From the NCBI GenBank assembly GCA_963744345.1, contig CAVUTD010000019.1, positions 186,001 to 250,000 on the forward strand: a stretch of 64,000 nt of DNA, given 5' to 3'. Position 1 is the stretch's first letter. Each line of letters begins with the position of its first letter. This stretch comes from DASTFP01 sp963744345 (GTDB lineage Bacteria; Verrucomicrobiota; Verrucomicrobiia; Chthoniobacterales; Terrimicrobiaceae). The translations under genes and the position numbers were made by a program. The notes under the pieces were generated by a model. That model saw nothing but the letters and a program-made list of their open reading frames with translations. It had not been told where the DNA came from and searched no databases. Below, piece by piece: positions 35,945 to 45,437 of the stretch.

Positions 35945-36934
35945 CTAAGCCGCCGCCAGGGAAGCACGCAGACGCCGCAAGCCCTCGTCGATGGAAACGG
36001 TCGGCGAATAGTCCAAGTCGCGCCTGGCAGCGTCGATGTTAAACCAGTGAGCGGTGCAGAGTTCCTTCGCGAGAAAACGCGTGAGCCTCGGCTCGCCCTT
36101 AAGTGGGAGAGTTCGATAAACGAATTCAAGCAGCATGGCCGCAGCATATGCGAGGCGAGGCGAGACGATACGTTGCACCGGCGGGAGCGAACCGGCCTCC
36201 AGCAATCGATTGATAAAGCTCCAAAGGGGCACTGGTGTGCCCTGCGAAATGAAATAGGGCCTTCCGGAAATATTGGATCCGCACCGCAGTTTGTCGGAAG
36301 CCAAAAGGTGGGCCAAGGCAGCGTTCTCGACATAGGTGAAGTCAACCAGAGGGTCTCGCCGGCCGATCCGCGTGAGTGTGCCAGCGCGACCTCGCGCAAG
36401 GAGGGACTTGGTGAGCTGGGTATCGTTTGGCCCCCAAAGCAAGTGCGGCCGCAAGGCGACTGTTGCGAGCTGACTTGAGTTTGCGGCGAGCACTCGCCTC
36501 TCGGCGAGCGCTTTCGTGCGCGGGTAATGTGCGTGGTAGGTTTTGGCATACGGCACCGACTCATCAACGCCCTCCATGTCGCGGCCGTCGAACACGACGC
36601 TGGGCGAACTGGTGTAAACGAGTCGGCTGATTCCCATCCTTTGACACGCCCGAATCACGTTCTCGGTACCCACCACATTGGCCTTGAAAAAATCGGTGGC
36701 TGCCCCCCAAAGCGCTGCCTTCGCCGCCACATGGAAGACGACGTCAATTCCCTGGGCGGCTCGAAGCACCGCCTCAGCGTCGACGATATCGCCCTGAAGC
36801 ACCTCGACCTCCCGACGGGAAAGGTCCGGATAAATTCCCCGCGAGAAGCTTCTCACCTGGTCCCCGCGTACCAGGAGTTGCTCGATAATCGCGCGACCCA
36901 AGAATCCTCCTCCACCTGTGACAAGAGCTCTCAT
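35945..36934 (-). CDS. oleD: OleD: NAD(P)H-dependent 2-alkyl-3-ketoalkanoic acid reductase
   Basis: 329 residues from the ATG at 36934 (MRALVTGGGGFLGRAIIEQL), chosen because it overlaps the oleC stop as ATGA; an ATG 21 bp upstream is less likely. Short-chain dehydrogenase, extended type: nucleotide motif GGGGFLG and catalytic YPRTKALAE (Y-x3-K). In the ole pathway OleD reduces the 2-alkyl-3-keto acid made by OleA to the beta-hydroxy acid. The protein ends RRDLDYSPTVSIDEGLRRLR. Last gene of oleABCD. Confidence 0.88.
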   Translation of the reverse strand: MRALVTGGGGFLGRAIIEQLLVRGDQVRSFSRGIYPDLSRREVEVLQGDIVDAEAVLRAAQGIDVVFHVAAKAALWGAATDFFKANVVGTENVIRACQRMGISRLVYTSSPSVVFDGRDMEGVDESVPYAKTYHAHYPRTKALAERRVLAANSSQLATVALRPHLLWGPNDTQLTKSLLARGRAGTLTRIGRRDPLVDFTYVENAALAHLLASDKLRCGSNISGRPYFISQGTPVPLWSFINRLLEAGSLPPVQRIVSPRLAYAAAMLLEFVYRTLPLKGEPRLTRFLAKELCTAHWFNIDAARRDLDYSPTVSIDEGLRRLRASLAAA

Positions 36935-38571
36935 GAAAGCTGCCGCGTGGCCCATGCGGCGAGACGCTCGCGAAAAATCTTCGCATTATGCCGGATATCG
37001 ACGGGAAACTGCCGGTGAAAAAGAATTGTTTCGATCCTTCGGGTGAGTGGGCACGCTGTGGCCAGCGCAAGGAGTTCGCGCGTTACTTGAGAACGATCTA
37101 CGCCGCGGTCGCCATCCAGCTCAACACAGAGAGCGGGTCGCTGGTGGGGAGGCGCTCCAATCCCGACGAGCGCGGTTCGCCGCACGCGCGGATGCTGATT
37201 AAAGACACCTTCGCACGCTACGCTGAACAGGGTTTCGGAGGGTGCGATCACCCGGTGGGACTTGCGGCCGCAGAACCAGACGCGTCCCTGCTCGTCGATC
37301 GATCCCACGTCCCCGGTGCGATGACCGATCTCTCCTTCCGCTGAGAGGATTTTCCCCAGCCGCGTTGCGTTTGGCCGGTTCCAATATTCCTTCGAAACAT
37401 TAGGCCCCCAGACGACCAACTCCCCCACTTCGTTGGCTGCCACGCGCAGAGAGTCCGACCAATGCTCGATCGCAGAATCAGTGATGCGAATCGCCGCGAG
37501 CCTCATCTGCGGCAAAGGACGTCCGATGCACACCCCGCGGCCTTGCGCTGTCTGCTCGGCAATTCCCGCGCGAAGTTCCTGCAGCGAAATCGAACATATC
37601 GGCAGCGCTTCTGTGGCACCATAAGGTGTGTAAATTTCTGCATCAGGTTCCAGAAGCTTGGCAAAACGTTCGAGCACTCGGCCCGAAACCGGCGCTCCCG
37701 CCGAAAGCACGCGCTTGAGGGTGGGCAGCTTTACTCCACGCGGGACGCCCCAGCGGCTGACGCGATCCAGAAGTGCAGGCGAGCCAAAAGCATGGCTGAC
37801 TCCGTGCTCGAGCACCGGTTGAATAATGCAATTCGGATTTACCGAGCCTGGCTTGGTGAAGTCCATCCGCGGAATGACACCGGTTACCTGCCAAACGGGA
37901 TCGAAGAATGCGAAGAGCGGGAAGGTGGCCAGATCGCGCTCGCCCGGTCGGATACTAAAGTGGTCACGCAGGAGGAGCGCTTGGGCGACGAGGTTCTTGT
38001 GGGTATATACGGCTCCCTTGGGCAGACCTGTGCTGCCAGAGGTGAATGCGATGGCGGCACATCCGTCGGGCTCGGGCGAGGGAAAGGTCCGCGGCTGCGC
38101 GCGGGACCCCGCTTCCATCACCTCCCGGAACGAAACACCGCCCCAGAACCACCTCCGTCCTACCGTCACGAGCGTGCGAACGGAATCTCTTGCCCAGCCT
38201 AGCAGGACGCGCGCTGCATGGGCGATGGACACACCAATGAAGGCAGTGGGTGTTGCCTCTGCGAGGCACCGAGCGAGCGATGCTCGCCCGATACCGGGGT
38301 CTATGAGGACGGGAACGGCGCCGCATCGCAAGAGGCCAAAAGTGAGCACGAAAAGCGGTTGACTTGGACGAACCATGAGCGCTACGCGGTCGCCACGCCC
38401 GATGCCGACAGCAGCCAGCCCCAAGGCGCATATGTCACTCTGCTGATCGAGCTCGTCGAATCGGATCGACCGATCTGGGAAGATATAGGCCGGTTGAGCA
38501 GGACGATCGGCTGCTGCGGTTCGCAGAAAGGATCCTAGGTCGGTGGACCAAACGCCCTCTCCGTGGCTCAT
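36931..38571 (-). CDS. oleC: OleC: ATP-dependent beta-lactone synthetase
   Basis: 546 residues, ANL (acyl-AMP ligase) superfamily. P-loop-type motif AFTSGSTGLPKGAVYTHKN, later YTPYGATEALPICS and HRTGDVGSIDEQGRVWFCGR. In the ole pathway OleC turns the 2-alkyl-3-hydroxy acid into a beta-lactone using ATP. Distinct from a fatty acyl-CoA ligase by its operon setting between oleB and oleD. Both ends overlap neighbouring genes by 4 nt (38568-38571 and 36931-36934), so translation of B, C and D is coupled. Confidence 0.9.
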   Translation of the reverse strand: MSHGEGVWSTDLGSFLRTAAADRPAQPAYIFPDRSIRFDELDQQSDICALGLAAVGIGRGDRVALMVRPSQPLFVLTFGLLRCGAVPVLIDPGIGRASLARCLAEATPTAFIGVSIAHAARVLLGWARDSVRTLVTVGRRWFWGGVSFREVMEAGSRAQPRTFPSPEPDGCAAIAFTSGSTGLPKGAVYTHKNLVAQALLLRDHFSIRPGERDLATFPLFAFFDPVWQVTGVIPRMDFTKPGSVNPNCIIQPVLEHGVSHAFGSPALLDRVSRWGVPRGVKLPTLKRVLSAGAPVSGRVLERFAKLLEPDAEIYTPYGATEALPICSISLQELRAGIAEQTAQGRGVCIGRPLPQMRLAAIRITDSAIEHWSDSLRVAANEVGELVVWGPNVSKEYWNRPNATRLGKILSAEGEIGHRTGDVGSIDEQGRVWFCGRKSHRVIAPSETLFSVACEGVFNQHPRVRRTALVGIGAPPHQRPALCVELDGDRGVDRSQVTRELLALATACPLTRRIETILFHRQFPVDIRHNAKIFRERLAAWATRQLS

Positions 38572-39467
38572 ATGCGCTTCTTCTCCGGCTGCGCGAGAAA
38601 CGAATGAACCAGCGGGACAATGCGATCGGCTGCGTCTTCCAACACGTAGTGGCCGGCGTCGCGAAAGCGATGCACTTCGGCGGAGGGGAACCTAGCGATC
38701 CACTCCTCAAGAAAGTGGTTGTCAAATACGAAGTCTCGCTCACCCCAGCAAATCAACATCGGTCGAGAACGGAGTGTTTTCAGAGCATCGGCGGTCTCTT
38801 GCACAAGAGCGAATGACCGATCTTTGGATTCCAAGGGTATGTCCTGCACGAAGCGAAGCGTGGCAATCCGATTGGCCCAGCTGTTGTACGGGGCAGTGTA
38901 GGCTCGGCGAACGTCAGCGGGGAGTCCGCGTTTCGATCCAATGCGGCTCGCTATCTCTGAGAAGGCGTTGAAGCGGCGCACGAGAAATGCTGCCAATGCG
39001 GTGTTGCGGCAGAACCAGATCGAGAGAGGCAGCCGTTTTTGTGCGGGAATCGGAAAGGCGGCGGTATTGAAGACTATGAACCGCTTCACCCTCTCCGGAT
39101 GGCGAACTGCCCAAGCAAATCCAATCGGTCCTCCCCAATCGTGAACGACCAGGGTGACGTCAGTCGTTACCGCAGCGCTCTCAAGGAGGGCGGTCAAGTC
39201 GCGGACACGCTCCTCGAGCTTGTAGGCATAGCGATCGTCGTTCGGTTTGTCAGAAAGACCACACCCGATATGGTCGGGCGCGATGACCCGATACGAGCTG
39301 CGCAAGTCGGCGATCAGCGCCCGATACATGAACGACCAGGTAGGATTGCCGTGCAACATAACGATAGGGGCGCCACAGCCTTCATCGATATAGTGCTGGC
39401 GCAGTCCTGATTGGTCGTAGAAATGACTCTCAAAAGGGAAGAGGTGCCGAAATGGCTCCAGGCGCAC
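38568..39467 (-). CDS. oleB: OleB: beta-lactone decarboxylase (haloalkane dehalogenase-like)
   Basis: 299 residues, alpha/beta-hydrolase. HGNPTWSFMYRALI, the Asp nucleophile in LVVHDWGGPIGFAW (about residue 110), acid region ICWGERDFVFD and His in FRDAGHYVLEDA. These are haloalkane-dehalogenase-type motifs, but in oleABCD the enzyme splits the beta-lactone into a cis-olefin and CO2. 16 bp after oleA. Reading it as a dehalogenase would ignore the operon. Confidence 0.9.
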   Translation of the reverse strand: MRLEPFRHLFPFESHFYDQSGLRQHYIDEGCGAPIVMLHGNPTWSFMYRALIADLRSSYRVIAPDHIGCGLSDKPNDDRYAYKLEERVRDLTALLESAAVTTDVTLVVHDWGGPIGFAWAVRHPERVKRFIVFNTAAFPIPAQKRLPLSIWFCRNTALAAFLVRRFNAFSEIASRIGSKRGLPADVRRAYTAPYNSWANRIATLRFVQDIPLESKDRSFALVQETADALKTLRSRPMLICWGERDFVFDNHFLEEWIARFPSAEVHRFRDAGHYVLEDAADRIVPLVHSFLAQPEKKRI

Positions 39468-39483
39468 GCCGAGTCAAGCCTCG

Positions 39484-40521
39484 TCAGTACCGGAACGCGC
39501 AGAACGCCGAGGTGACCCCCGCGCTGCCCATGGCGAGCAGCACCTGCATGCCGCGCTTGAGGCGACCCTCTTCCTCCGCGATGGAGATGTTGAGCGGCAA
39601 CGAGGCTGACACCGTGTTGCCGAAGCGCGAGTGGGTCGAGAAGACAATGCCCGGATCGATATTTAGCAGCTTCGTGATCATTCGCGTCATTGGCTGACTC
39701 ACCTCATGACCGATCACGAGGTCATAGGCACGGTCGCGCAGCGTCGGCGTTTCGTTGAAGTGAGTACCCAACATCGAGGTCGCCACGGCCATAAGCTCGC
39801 GCGGTGAGGTGTAGAAAGACATCGGCTTGAAACGGTCCGTCGCGGAGGTCGAAACGAAATCGTCAGCGTGGGAAAGCGGAATGTGGCACAGGTTCCACTT
39901 GTCGCCTGACGTCCTGAAGCTCAAGACGACGTCATCGCTGCTGGGTGCGCCGACCAGCAGCGTCGCGGTTGCTGCTTCACCGATCGTAAAGGCCGAAAAC
40001 GCGTACTCGAGATCTTCCATGCGCTCGAACTCGAAATTGGCATATTCGCGGAAGTTTAGCTCGCAGTTCAGAATCATCACTGTGCGGTACGTGTCCGCGG
40101 TAATGAGGGCCTTGGCGAGTTGCAGACTCCGAATCCACGAAGCGCATGCATCGAGAACGTCAAAGCAGGTTGCCCGTGTGAGGCCGAGCTCCGCCTGAAA
40201 AATGTTGGCCATTGCGGGCTCAAGCCAGCCACGACCAACGCCCGCATAGATGAGTAGATCGACGTCAGCCGGTGCCACGCCACTGCGCTTCAGCGCGAGT
40301 TGACCCGCTCGCAATCCGATTGTAAAGGCCTTCTCGCCTTCGGCGCGGTGGTAGCGAACTTCGGTTCCCGAGAATCGAAACGAGAGCTGCATTCGCTGCT
40401 GGAGCTCCTTGAGCTCGTTGTCAGAAAACCGCGCCCGGTTGCGACGCAGCATCTCGTCGATGAGATCCTGATTCGTGACTTTCTTGCTCGGAAGGGCGTG
40501 AGCGACGTGGAGGATTTTCAT
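39484..40521 (-). CDS. oleA: OleA: thiolase-fold acyl-CoA condensing enzyme
   Basis: 345 residues, KAS III-like thiolase fold. The nucleophile Cys is in FDVLDACASWIRSLQL (about residue 126), with VIGHEVSQPMTRMI (His) and HSRFGNTVSASLPLNI (Asn) later. OleA joins two fatty acyl-CoAs by a non-decarboxylating Claisen condensation to give a 2-alkyl-3-keto acid, the first step to long-chain olefins. ATG start at 40521. Head of the ole operon; the promoter should lie in the ~390 bp shared with the divergent FAAL gene. Confidence 0.9.
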   Translation of the reverse strand: MKILHVAHALPSKKVTNQDLIDEMLRRNRARFSDNELKELQQRMQLSFRFSGTEVRYHRAEGEKAFTIGLRAGQLALKRSGVAPADVDLLIYAGVGRGWLEPAMANIFQAELGLTRATCFDVLDACASWIRSLQLAKALITADTYRTVMILNCELNFREYANFEFERMEDLEYAFSAFTIGEAATATLLVGAPSSDDVVLSFRTSGDKWNLCHIPLSHADDFVSTSATDRFKPMSFYTSPRELMAVATSMLGTHFNETPTLRDRAYDLVIGHEVSQPMTRMITKLLNIDPGIVFSTHSRFGNTVSASLPLNISIAEEEGRLKRGMQVLLAMGSAGVTSAFCAFRY

Positions 40522-40913
40522 TGGCTAAGCAGCAGGCATTGGGCGAAGCTCAGAAATTATGGTAAGCGGTTGGGCTTAAGACAACAGCAACTGAAATATT
40601 GAACCCCGACCGAAAACAGAGATAGCATAGGAACCCAAGAGATCAAAAAGTTCATGGCGATGACAGGGATTTTTGCGGACCAAAGCGAATCCCATGCATT
40701 GATCTTGCGCGCGAGACCTCGCCAGTATTTTCGGACGGAACGGACATGTCACCCGTTCACGAAATACTGCATCGCCCCATCGGCCTTGACCTCTCTGGCC
40801 CTCTTCTACGATCATCTGCCCATGAACGTCATTCCTGAGCCAGTCTCGAGGGCAAGTTCCCCAACCGCCCGAAAAGCGATTTCCGATCGTAAATCTTTGC
40901 ACATGGAAATGGG
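40522..40913. other. Divergent intergenic region oleA / FAAL
   Basis: 392 bp between two divergent operons. Short open frames on both strands (for example 40654-40923 plus and 40576-40902 minus) overlap, lack domains and are judged spurious. Promoters for both directions must lie here; no consensus pair was convincing. Confidence 0.4.
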
Positions 40914-42887
40914 ATGCCTCTGATGTTCAGCGCCACGACGCTTACCGAGCTCATAGAATCCAATCGCAACGTCTCGCGCAGCATCACTTACGTAGAGGGC
41001 GAGGAAAGCGAGCGCAGTGTCGCGTTTGGAGAGCTGTATCAGCGTGCTCTCGGTACGCTGCATGCATTGCAGAAGCTCGGCGCAAGGCCCGGCGACAAGC
41101 TGATTCTTTCGCTTGCGAGAAACGAGCAGCTAATCGACGCTTTTTGGGCTGCCATCTTGGGCGGCATCGTTCCCGTTCCCGTCGCGCCCGGTATTAGCGA
41201 CGATCATCGCCGCAAACTCCTGCGCATCGCGCGCAAGCTCGGAAAGCCCTTTATTTACACGGATCGTCGCTCGCTCGAGCGCATGGAAACCTTTGCTAGG
41301 CAGCCCGAAGAGCAAGCGGAATGGGGGGAGATGCTCAGAAACCGAGCGTTACTGGTCGACCACCTCGAGAACGTTTCGGGTGCAGGCGATGTTTATTGCG
41401 CCCGGCCGCACGACGTGGCTTTAATCCAGTTCTCTTCAGGCTCGACGAGCGAGCCCAAAGGCGTTGTGCTGACCCACCGCAACATCATCGCTAACGCGCT
41501 TGGCGTTACGGAACGAGCGGGGTTTGGCGAGGAGGATGTGAGTCTATCGTGGATGCCCCTTACACACGACATGGGTCTTATCGGCTCTCACATCTACATG
41601 TTCGCGAACCGGCTGCAGGTCAACTTAATGTCCACGGAACTCTTTATACGCCGTCCGCTGTTGTGGCTCACTTTAGCCATGCGCAAGCGCGCGACCCTCC
41701 TGTGCTCGCCAAACTTCGGATACCGGCACTATCTAAAGGGCCTCGATGAGCGTGCGGTCGAAGGGCTAGACCTCTCATCAGTTCGCCTGATATTCAATGG
41801 CGCTGAGCCAATTTCGGTTGAGCTATGCAACGAGTTCTTCGAGCGTTTAGCGCCTGCGGGGCTCGCGCGCAGTGCAATGTTTCCGGTGTACGGCCTCGCG
41901 GAAGCCTCTCTGGCCGTAAGCTTCCCACCTGTCGGTAGGCCGTATCGCTGCGTCACGTTCAATCGTCACCGCCTCGGCAGAGGCGAGCGCGTGGAGCCCG
42001 TGGCGGCCAGCGACCAGCACACTGTAGTATACATGGCTGTCGGAAGCGCCATTCCGTACTGTCGCGTTCGTGTTGCCGATGATGACGATCACGCGCTTTC
42101 CGATGGGCAGGTCGGGCACATTCAGATCTGTGGGGAAAACGTCACTAAGGGCTACTACGAGGATCCGGAGGCGGATGCAGTCGCCTTCACCGCTGACGGC
42201 TGGCTGCGCACGGGCGACTTGGGCGTCGTCCACGAGGGAGAGCTATATATTACGGGCCGCGCCAAGGAGATTATTTTCGTCAATGGCCAGAACTACTATC
42301 CCCAGGATCTTGAGAACATCGCTCAGCGCGCGGAAGGTTTGGGGCTCGGGAAAGTCGTTGTCGCAGGCGTGCGTTTACCCAACACGCGCGCCGATCAGCT
42401 TGTCGTCTTTGTCTTGCATCGCAAAACACTGCGCGATTTCGTCTCGATCGCCCTGCAAGTATCTCGCCTCATCAGTCAAAGCGCCGGATTGGAAGTTGCC
42501 GAGGTCGTGCCTGTCAAACGCATTCCGAAGACGACCAGTGGCAAGATCCAACGCCATCTGCTCGAGCAGCGCTACGTCGAAGGGGAGTTCGCTGCTCCCC
42601 TTGCCGAACTGCGGGAGCTCCGCGCGGCGGCAAGCGGCACAAAATCGGCGCTTCGCACACAGATCGAAGAGAAGATCGGGAGCATTGTGCACGCGGCGCT
42701 CGAGGGGAAGAAAATTGACATCCACGATGACCTTTTTGAAGTGGGGGTAAGCTCTCTCAAGCTCGTCGAGATTCATGATCAGATTGAACGCGAATTTCCC
42801 GGCCGGATCGATCTTATGGAGCTGGTCGACTTCTCGACGATTGCTGAGCTTACGCACCGGCTGGAAACCAAGCTTGCCGGCGCATAG
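40914..42887 (+). CDS. Fatty acyl-AMP ligase fused to a carrier protein domain (FAAL-ACP)
   Basis: 657 residues. ANL core with FSSGSTSEPKGVVLTHRN, SWMPLTHDMGLIGSHIYMF, FPVYGLAEASLAVSFPPVGR and GWLRTGDLGVVHEGELYITG. The FAAL-type insertion fits the PLTHDMGL segment and the non-CoA fate of the acyl-AMP. Residues ~585-650 form a carrier domain: IDIHDDLFEVGVSSLKLVEI, with the phosphopantetheine Ser in GVSSL (the usual preceding Asp is Ser here). Such proteins activate a fatty acid as acyl-AMP and load it on the carrier, usually to start a polyketide, peptide or lipid pathway. No synthase is adjacent; the nearest partners are oleABCD on the opposite strand. ATG at 40914 is preceded by a GGAAATGGG ribosome-binding-like stretch. 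Confidence 0.88.
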   Translation: MPLMFSATTLTELIESNRNVSRSITYVEGEESERSVAFGELYQRALGTLHALQKLGARPGDKLILSLARNEQLIDAFWAAILGGIVPVPVAPGISDDHRRKLLRIARKLGKPFIYTDRRSLERMETFARQPEEQAEWGEMLRNRALLVDHLENVSGAGDVYCARPHDVALIQFSSGSTSEPKGVVLTHRNIIANALGVTERAGFGEEDVSLSWMPLTHDMGLIGSHIYMFANRLQVNLMSTELFIRRPLLWLTLAMRKRATLLCSPNFGYRHYLKGLDERAVEGLDLSSVRLIFNGAEPISVELCNEFFERLAPAGLARSAMFPVYGLAEASLAVSFPPVGRPYRCVTFNRHRLGRGERVEPVAASDQHTVVYMAVGSAIPYCRVRVADDDDHALSDGQVGHIQICGENVTKGYYEDPEADAVAFTADGWLRTGDLGVVHEGELYITGRAKEIIFVNGQNYYPQDLENIAQRAEGLGLGKVVVAGVRLPNTRADQLVVFVLHRKTLRDFVSIALQVSRLISQSAGLEVAEVVPVKRIPKTTSGKIQRHLLEQRYVEGEFAAPLAELRELRAAASGTKSALRTQIEEKIGSIVHAALEGKKIDIHDDLFEVGVSSLKLVEIHDQIEREFPGRIDLMELVDFSTIAELTHRLETKLAGA

Positions 42888-42919
42888 AGTGGACGGCTCG
42901 CTGAACTGAGGATCTCCTT

Positions 42920-43798
42920 CTAAGTGGCATAGCCTTCGCACGCGGTGGTGGTGTTGGCCATGAGCATGGCAATGGTCATCGGTCCGACACCTCCAGGCAC
43001 CGGTGTAATCGCGGCGCAGCGTTGGGCGACAGCCTGGTAGTCTACGTCGCCGACAATGCGTTGCCCCCTGGGAGAATCAGGATCCGCGATGCGGTTGATG
43101 CCCACGTCGATGACGACGGCACCTTCGCCAATGTGATCCGAGCCGAGAAAATGCGCTCGGCCAATCGCCGCAATCACGATATCCGCAGCGCGTGTGATCG
43201 CAGCGAGGTCGCGGGAGCGCGAATGGGCAACCGTCACCGTAGCGTCGCCGGCATGTCCGCGGCGCATGAGCAGAAGCGCCATCGGTTTACCGACCAGGAG
43301 GCTGCGGCCCACTACCACCGCGTTCGCGCCGGTTGTTTCGAATCCCATCTCCTGGATTAAACGGAGGCAGCCCAGGGGCGTGCAGGGCACGAAACCAGTC
43401 GGGTCATCCATCGCGAGCTTGGCCACGTTTATGGGATGAAAGCCGTCCACATCTTTTCTGGGATCGATGGTGTCGACAATTGCCTGTTCGTTGATGTGAG
43501 AAGGGGGCGGTGATTGGACGAGGATGCCGTGAATAAGCGGGTCAGCGTTAAGTTCGCGCACCAGGTTCACCAGCGCTTGCTCCGAGGTATCGGCGGGAAG
43601 TTCATATTTCACCGAATGCAGCCCAAGCTCGGCGGCCTTCTTATCCTTCGAGCGCACATAGGCTCGGGAGGCCGGATTTTCACCAACCAGAATGACTGCG
43701 AGTCCGGGGCGCAATCCTCGCTCTGCCAGCGAGGCGATGCGCAATTTGGTTTCCTCGTGAACCTTCTGCGCGATATTGGCGCCATCAATCCGCTTCAT
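42920..43798 (-). CDS. folD: Bifunctional methylenetetrahydrofolate dehydrogenase/cyclohydrolase
   Basis: 292 residues. VGENPASRAYVRSKDKKAAE contains the catalytic Lys region; LVQSPPPSHINEQAIVDTID and KDVDGFHPINVAKL are conserved substrate elements; VVVGRSLLVGKPMALLL is the NADP site; the end has TPVPGGVGPMTIAMLM. Interconverts 5,10-methylene- and 10-formyl-THF for one-carbon metabolism. Its start lies inside the 3' end of the acyltransferase gene (14-nt overlap), so it is last in a four-gene operon. Confidence 0.97.
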   Translation of the reverse strand: MKRIDGANIAQKVHEETKLRIASLAERGLRPGLAVILVGENPASRAYVRSKDKKAAELGLHSVKYELPADTSEQALVNLVRELNADPLIHGILVQSPPPSHINEQAIVDTIDPRKDVDGFHPINVAKLAMDDPTGFVPCTPLGCLRLIQEMGFETTGANAVVVGRSLLVGKPMALLLMRRGHAGDATVTVAHSRSRDLAAITRAADIVIAAIGRAHFLGSDHIGEGAVVIDVGINRIADPDSPRGQRIVGDVDYQAVAQRCAAITPVPGGVGPMTIAMLMANTTTACEGYAT

Positions 43799-44420
43799 TT
43801 CTCAAAACGGTTTCCACTCGCGAGCGCACAACTTCAAATTCGGCATTTGTGAGTTCGCGTGGAACAAGAATCGGATTGTCGACGATGACAGAGATCGTGG
43901 AAAAAGGCAGTGGGATGATAAATCCGTCCCAACTCTTCATACGCCAACAATACGAAAACTTCGCATGCATCGGTATAATGGGTGCAGCTGTCAATTGTGC
44001 CACTGAGATTGCACCCGGACCAAAAAAATAGCGCGGTCCGCGCGGGCCGTCCGGGGTAATGGCGATATCGTGTCCGCTCGCAACCAGGTCGACCAGTTCG
44101 CGCAAGGCGCGCGATCCGCGTCGTGAGCTCGATCCTCGGACCGCTCGCATGCCGAACTGTCCAACCAATTGGGCAAGCACTTCCCCGTCGCGGCTCGCAC
44201 TGGTCAAAACGGTGACGCCTTTGCGTGCCTCTCCCGGGTAGCGCCGGATGAAACAGAGGGTGATGCCAAGGATGCGGTTGTGCCAGAAGCAAATAACGAC
44301 AGGTCCTGCGGGAACGGTTCTTCCCAAACCCGCGCGGTCCTCGAGGTTAAGGCGCAGTGTCGAAAACAGCAGGCGCAAGATGGTCGAGCCAACGATGGCG
44401 AGAAAGCGTTCGCGACTCAC
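43785..44420 (-). CDS. Lysophospholipid acyltransferase family protein (DUF374)
   Basis: Start set at the GTG at 44420, which overlaps the upstream stop (GTGA), giving 211 residues; a longer frame to an ATG at 44507 would run inside the previous gene. N-terminal hydrophobic helix (FLAIVGSTILRLLFSTL). WHNRILGITLCFIRRY is the DUF374 version of the acyltransferase His motif; RAVRGSSSRRGSRALRELVD and ITPDGPRGPRYFFGPGAISV are conserved family blocks. Predicted to acylate lysolipids or lipid A-like molecules at the inner membrane. Confidence 0.85.
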   Translation of the reverse strand: MSRERFLAIVGSTILRLLFSTLRLNLEDRAGLGRTVPAGPVVICFWHNRILGITLCFIRRYPGEARKGVTVLTSASRDGEVLAQLVGQFGMRAVRGSSSRRGSRALRELVDLVASGHDIAITPDGPRGPRYFFGPGAISVAQLTAAPIIPMHAKFSYCWRMKSWDGFIIPLPFSTISVIVDNPILVPRELTNAEFEVVRSRVETVLRNEAD

Positions 44421-45436
44421 CGTTGTTCCAGGAGTGCCTCCCGAAGAATCCGTTGCAAGACAGGTCGTGCCAAATCGGCGAGGGCAGGATTTGCATAGGC
44501 GACCCACGCGATGCCGCTTTGGGTATCGAGCGGCGCATCGGGAAAGCCGCCGAAGGGATGCTCATAGATGATGCCGGCCTCTCTAAGCAAGGACGCCGTG
44601 ACGACATCGTAAGGATGGCAAACGAGGGAAGTCTCCAGATGAAGTTTCCGCAAGATCAGCGGACGCAAGTCAGCTATCATGCGATCGTGTCCGGCAAGCA
44701 GTTCGTAGAATGATCCCCCGCTGCAAATGTATTGATCGTCGAAGACGGTCGGAGAAGCGTCCCTGCCAATGCCGACCAGCTCCTCCCAGAGTTGTTCTTC
44801 GATCTGCGCTGTGAGGGCTCGCCCTTCCGGGAAGAACTTCGCCATCCAGGCAAATCCATGGCGAAAGTTGGTAGCCTTGGAAGGGGCGAGCACAAGGGGA
44901 CCCACTGTACCGTCCAGAACGTTGATTGATCCTGCAACAATTCCCCCTCCGGCTATTGCGCTCACTTGGTCGGCACGCCACTGTTTGGTTGTTGGCAGCT
45001 CCGTCATCGCCGACACGACGATATCGGACAGCCTTGTTTCCTCACCACGTTGCGGAGCGATGCCGGAGAGCGCCCACGCACTTCGTTTGTCATACATTAT
45101 TCCGCGCGTTCCGTCGATCGGATCGAGCAGACATTTCCATTTCGTATCGCGCGGAAGCGTTCCCCTGGGAAAGCACAGCGATTCCTCGGGTCCTTCCATA
45201 ATCACTTCAACCGGCTCGGAAGCTGGCCAGTTAACTTCAAACCAGCCTTGGATCGCCTCTTCTCCGAACTTGTCAATGGCGTAAATCGTATCCGCGGGTG
45301 AATGCGCCGCCACCTCCGACAGCGATTCCATGTTTAGCGAACGCCTCCCTTCCATCACGCGCTCGCGGATGGCATCGCCCAACGAGCAAAGAAGCTGTCG
45401 GAAGGTCTCGAACAGGACATCGGTCCTTGGCGGCAT
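44417..45436 (-). CDS. Inositol monophosphatase-like phosphatase
   Basis: 339 residues from the ATG at 45436, one base after the stop of the previous gene; a longer frame beginning at 45616 would overlap that gene. IMPase-fold metal sites: MEGPEESL (Glu pair), WKCLLDPIDGTRGIMYDKRS (DPxDGT metal motif) and, near the end, CHPYDVVTASLLREAGIIYE in place of the common WD-x-A-A-x2 block. Probably hydrolyses a phosphomonoester; the substrate could be an inositol phosphate, a nucleotide phosphate (CysQ-like) or a sugar phosphate. Third overlap in this operon: its stop overlaps the acyltransferase GTG. Confidence 0.8.
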   Translation of the reverse strand: MPPRTDVLFETFRQLLCSLGDAIRERVMEGRRSLNMESLSEVAAHSPADTIYAIDKFGEEAIQGWFEVNWPASEPVEVIMEGPEESLCFPRGTLPRDTKWKCLLDPIDGTRGIMYDKRSAWALSGIAPQRGEETRLSDIVVSAMTELPTTKQWRADQVSAIAGGGIVAGSINVLDGTVGPLVLAPSKATNFRHGFAWMAKFFPEGRALTAQIEEQLWEELVGIGRDASPTVFDDQYICSGGSFYELLAGHDRMIADLRPLILRKLHLETSLVCHPYDVVTASLLREAGIIYEHPFGGFPDAPLDTQSGIAWVAYANPALADLARPVLQRILREALLEQR

Positions 45437-45437
45437 G

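Noticed and set aside
38568..39467. Haloalkane dehalogenase
   Set aside because: Motifs fit, but its place between oleA and oleC identifies OleB, a beta-lactone decarboxylase.
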